From the NCBI GenBank assembly GCA_050699055.1, contig JBOHCT010000178.1, positions 1 through 9,013 on the forward strand: 9,013 nucleotides of DNA, written 5' to 3'. This DNA is from JBOHCT01 sp050699055 (lineage in GTDB: Bacteria > Actinomycetota > Actinomycetes > Streptosporangiales > JBOHCT01). The notes below the pieces were generated by a model, which was given only the letters and a program-made list of their open reading frames with translations, searched no databases and was not told where the DNA came from. A program made the position numbers and the translations under genes. Numbering within the stretch: the stretch's first letter is position 1; the number at the start of each line of letters is the position of its first letter. Below are positions 6,995 to 9,013 of this stretch, one piece after another.

Positions 6995-7991
6995 AGCGGA
7001 TCCTCGGGTCGAGCACCGCGTACAGCACGTCCACCAGCAGGTTCACGAACAGGAAGACCAACGTCAGGATCGTGACCAGCGCGATGATGACGGGCACCAC
7101 CCCCTCCGTGGCCGCGCGGAACGTGAGCCCGCCGAGCCCCGGAATGTTGAAGATCCCCTCCGTGACGATCGCGCCGTTGATGAGGTAGCCGACGTCGACC
7201 CCCACGTAGGTGACGACCGCGATCAGCGAGTTGCGCAGCGTGTGGACCCCGATGACCCGCCGCCGCCGCAGTCCCTTGGCCTTGGCGGTACGCACGTAGT
7301 CGGCGCGGATGTTCTCCAGGATGCTCGTCCGGGTCAGCCGCGCGATCGAGGCCAGCGAGAAGGCACCGAGGACCAGGCCCGGCACGATGAGACTGAGCCA
7401 CGGGTGGTCGGGGCGGTAGGACACCGTGAAGACGTAGGTCAGCCAGTGTGGTAGCCAGTCGTGGTGCTTCACCCAGAGGCCGATGTAGAGGCCGGAGAAG
7501 ATCTGTACGAGCACGCCGAGGACGAACACCGGGATCGAGACCAGGAACACCGTCGACACGCGGACGGCGTTGTCGGCGAAGCGGTCCTTGCGGAGCCCGG
7601 CGATCACGCCGGAGAGGATGCCGAGAACCGTCTCGAAGACGACGGCGATGATCGTCAGGCGGACGGTGACCGGCCAGGCCCGCCCGATGACCGCGGTCAC
7701 CGGCTGGAGGTCGAAGTTGGCGCCGAAGTCGCCGCGCGCGTAGCGGCCCAGGCGGTCGACGAACAGCCCGAGGCAGGGGTTACCGGGCTGCCGCAGGCAG
7801 GGGTCGTCGAGGTGGAACTGCTCGCGCATGAAGTGCAGGGTGCTCGGGTTCGGCTGCTTGCCGCCGAAGATCGCCCGGACGGGGTCGCCGTTGAGCTGGA
7901 TCCCGAGCGAGGTGAGGTAGTGCACCAGGAACAGCGTCCCGAACAGGACGGGGATGAACTGCAACACACGCCTGGCCACATAGCGGCCCAT
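6987..7991 (-). CDS. Di/oligopeptide ABC transporter permease, DppB/OppB type
   Basis: This 334-residue permease starts MGRYVARRVLQFIPVLFGTL, the typical DppB N-terminus with its first helix at about 9-29. Other hydrophobic helices lie near 106-132, 144-172, 199-218, 257-278 and 297-323. The extracytoplasmic loop contains DPCLRQPGNPC with cysteines 65 and 73. The EAA loop spans DYVRTAKAKGLRRRRVIG and HTLRNSLIAVV (231-260), and the chain ends VLDPRIRYD. The ATG at 7991 has GGAGGGG (8002-8008) ten bases upstream. The gene begins 37 bases after the endopeptidase stop, supporting a common transcript, and overlaps the next permease by eight bases. It supplies half of the channel for imported peptides. 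Confidence 0.95.
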   Translation of the reverse strand: MGRYVARRVLQFIPVLFGTLFLVHYLTSLGIQLNGDPVRAIFGGKQPNPSTLHFMREQFHLDDPCLRQPGNPCLGLFVDRLGRYARGDFGANFDLQPVTAVIGRAWPVTVRLTIIAVVFETVLGILSGVIAGLRKDRFADNAVRVSTVFLVSIPVFVLGVLVQIFSGLYIGLWVKHHDWLPHWLTYVFTVSYRPDHPWLSLIVPGLVLGAFSLASIARLTRTSILENIRADYVRTAKAKGLRRRRVIGVHTLRNSLIAVVTYVGVDVGYLINGAIVTEGIFNIPGLGGLTFRAATEGVVPVIIALVTILTLVFLFVNLLVDVLYAVLDPRIRYD

Positions 7992-8028
7992 TAACTCATG
8001 TCCCCTCCGGCCTGTTGCCTCTCCGCTG

Positions 8029-9013
8029 TCAGCGCAGGTATCTCACCGCGCCCCAGTACTCGTCGACGTAACGGTGCTCGGCGACCTTCACGATCTCCAG
8101 CGGGCTCGGCTCGGTCGCGGAGTTGATCGGGGCGTCGATCTCCTTGCCGTCGCCGATGTACATGCCGACGTGGTGGATGTAGCCCTCGCCGCCGTCATGG
8201 GCGTAGAAGAGCAGGTCGCCTTTTCGCAGATGGTCGAGGTCGACCGGGGTGGCGCCGCCCCGCAGGGCCTGGTCGGAGGCGTCGCGGGGGATCACGATGC
8301 CGTTGCCCTGGTAGACGGTCGAGGTGAAGCCTGAGCAGTCGAAGCCGAACCCCGACCGGCCGGCCCACAGGTACGGCAGGCCCTCGAACATCTTGGCGGT
8401 CCGCACGAGGTCGTCGCCCGACGGCTTGGGGATGGCGTCAGTCGACCGGTACACGGTCGCGTCGTCGGCGGACAGCCACTTCTTGCCGTCCGTCGGGGTC
8501 GCCACCCGGATGGCATGTGGCGTGCGCGCGATGACCGGCAGCCGGGTGTTGTAGCTGACCTCCATGAACTTCTTGGACAGGTGCGCGTTGCGGTACAGCC
8601 ACGCCGTGGGCGCACCGTCGACGAGCGCGAACGGGCGGTCCTGGTACCGCGCATATCTCTGGGCGTACTTCGCGCTGTGGGCGAGCTGGGCCGCGGGCAT
8701 CCAGCCCGGGTACCCGAGTGCGTTCTTCGGCGTCGGCTGCCCCGGTACGGCGACCTTCACCCAGGAGCCCCGGTGCTCGAGGACGTAGACCTCGTGGCCG
8801 TAGAGGGTCTGCGTCTGCAGCTCACCGACCAGCCACAGCTTGTCGGACAGCGACATGCCCGCGAGCCACCGCCGGATGTGTACCGGGTTGGTGATCGACG
8901 GCGTGTCCACCGGCCGGGCGCGGTCCGGCGACGTCCACAGGGTAGCGACGGACACGTCCACGTACGCGGTCTCGGGCTTCGCGGTGGCCGCGGCGCCCGC
9001 GGCGGGCGTGCTG
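8029..9013 (-). CDS. YkfC-like NlpC/P60 gamma-D-glutamyl peptidase (5' partial)
   Basis: The frame is open to the window edge; about 327 residues are visible, and the true start is outside. The outermost visible residues are Ala/Pro/Thr-rich, like the linker after a signal peptide. Two SH3-like segments precede the C-terminal NlpC/P60 domain. The stretch GSWVKVAVPGQPTPKNALGYPGWMP is characteristic of YkfC, the Bacillus enzyme that cuts the gamma-D-Glu-diamino acid bond in L-Ala-D-Glu peptides from murein. Counting from the GTG at 8961, the catalytic Cys is 209 (FDCSGF) and the His is 264 (IHHVGMYIGDG). The third catalytic position, usually His in an IHAP-like motif, is Asp276 here (EIDAP). 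The gene precedes the peptide importer by 37 bp, so it likely trims or releases the peptides taken up. The internal GTG at 8961 is unlikely to be the real start, because conserved-looking sequence (TAYVDVSVATLW) crosses it. Confidence 0.92.
   Translation of the reverse strand, partial: STPAAGAAATAKPETAYVDVSVATLWTSPDRARPVDTPSITNPVHIRRWLAGMSLSDKLWLVGELQTQTLYGHEVYVLEHRGSWVKVAVPGQPTPKNALGYPGWMPAAQLAHSAKYAQRYARYQDRPFALVDGAPTAWLYRNAHLSKKFMEVSYNTRLPVIARTPHAIRVATPTDGKKWLSADDATVYRSTDAIPKPSGDDLVRTAKMFEGLPYLWAGRSGFGFDCSGFTSTVYQGNGIVIPRDASDQALRGGATPVDLDHLRKGDLLFYAHDGGEGYIHHVGMYIGDGKEIDAPINSATEPSPLEIVKVAEHRYVDEYWGAVRYLR

Overview
The window is very GC-rich, with strong third-position GC bias, GTG starts and Shine-Dalgarno sites of the GGAGG type. 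It also carries an Eis-family acetyltransferase, a Phd-fold/VapC toxin-antitoxin pair and a chitin-binding module. Together these point to an actinomycete, probably a soil or mycelial Actinomycetota; I cannot name a genus.

Layout. (1) 1-153: 3' end of a rhodanese-like gene. (2) 290-1564: an Eis-family GNAT acetyltransferase that keeps the catalytic Tyr and ends exactly on the catalytic C-terminal Phe. (3) 1623-2057: the 3' half of an AA10 lytic polysaccharide monooxygenase with its CBM5/12 chitin-binding module; the signal peptide and both copper-binding histidines are missing. (4) 2074-2754: a SIMPL/DUF541 protein. (5) 2847-3526: an antitoxin/toxin pair with a 4-bp overlap, an apparently leaderless promoter and a palindrome over the -10 box. 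All of these are on the plus strand.

(6) 3613-9013, minus strand, convergent with the toxin gene: one operon, read from high to low coordinates. It starts with a YkfC-like NlpC/P60 endopeptidase (its 5' end lies outside the window), followed by a DppB-type permease, a DppC-type permease, a DppD-type ATPase and a DppF-type ATPase. The pairing resembles the Bacillus dpp-ykf clusters and suggests import and trimming of peptides, probably cell-wall (murein) peptides. No substrate-binding protein gene is visible.

The most unusual signal is in this operon. Related DNA blocks sit immediately before each of the two ATPase genes (4676-4809 and 5832-6028). Each block is bounded by a perfect 6-bp direct repeat that differs between the two blocks (GTCATG in one, GTCACG in the other), contains an imperfect hairpin, and carries its own Shine-Dalgarno next to the downstream start. 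Each is also open in one frame as a small ORF (43 and 64 codons) sharing the peptide LLRSAAAPHE, with 4-base overlaps to the downstream ATPase start. They look either like a small mobile or repetitive element that inserts at start codons without stopping operon translation, or like a pair of undescribed small coupled genes.
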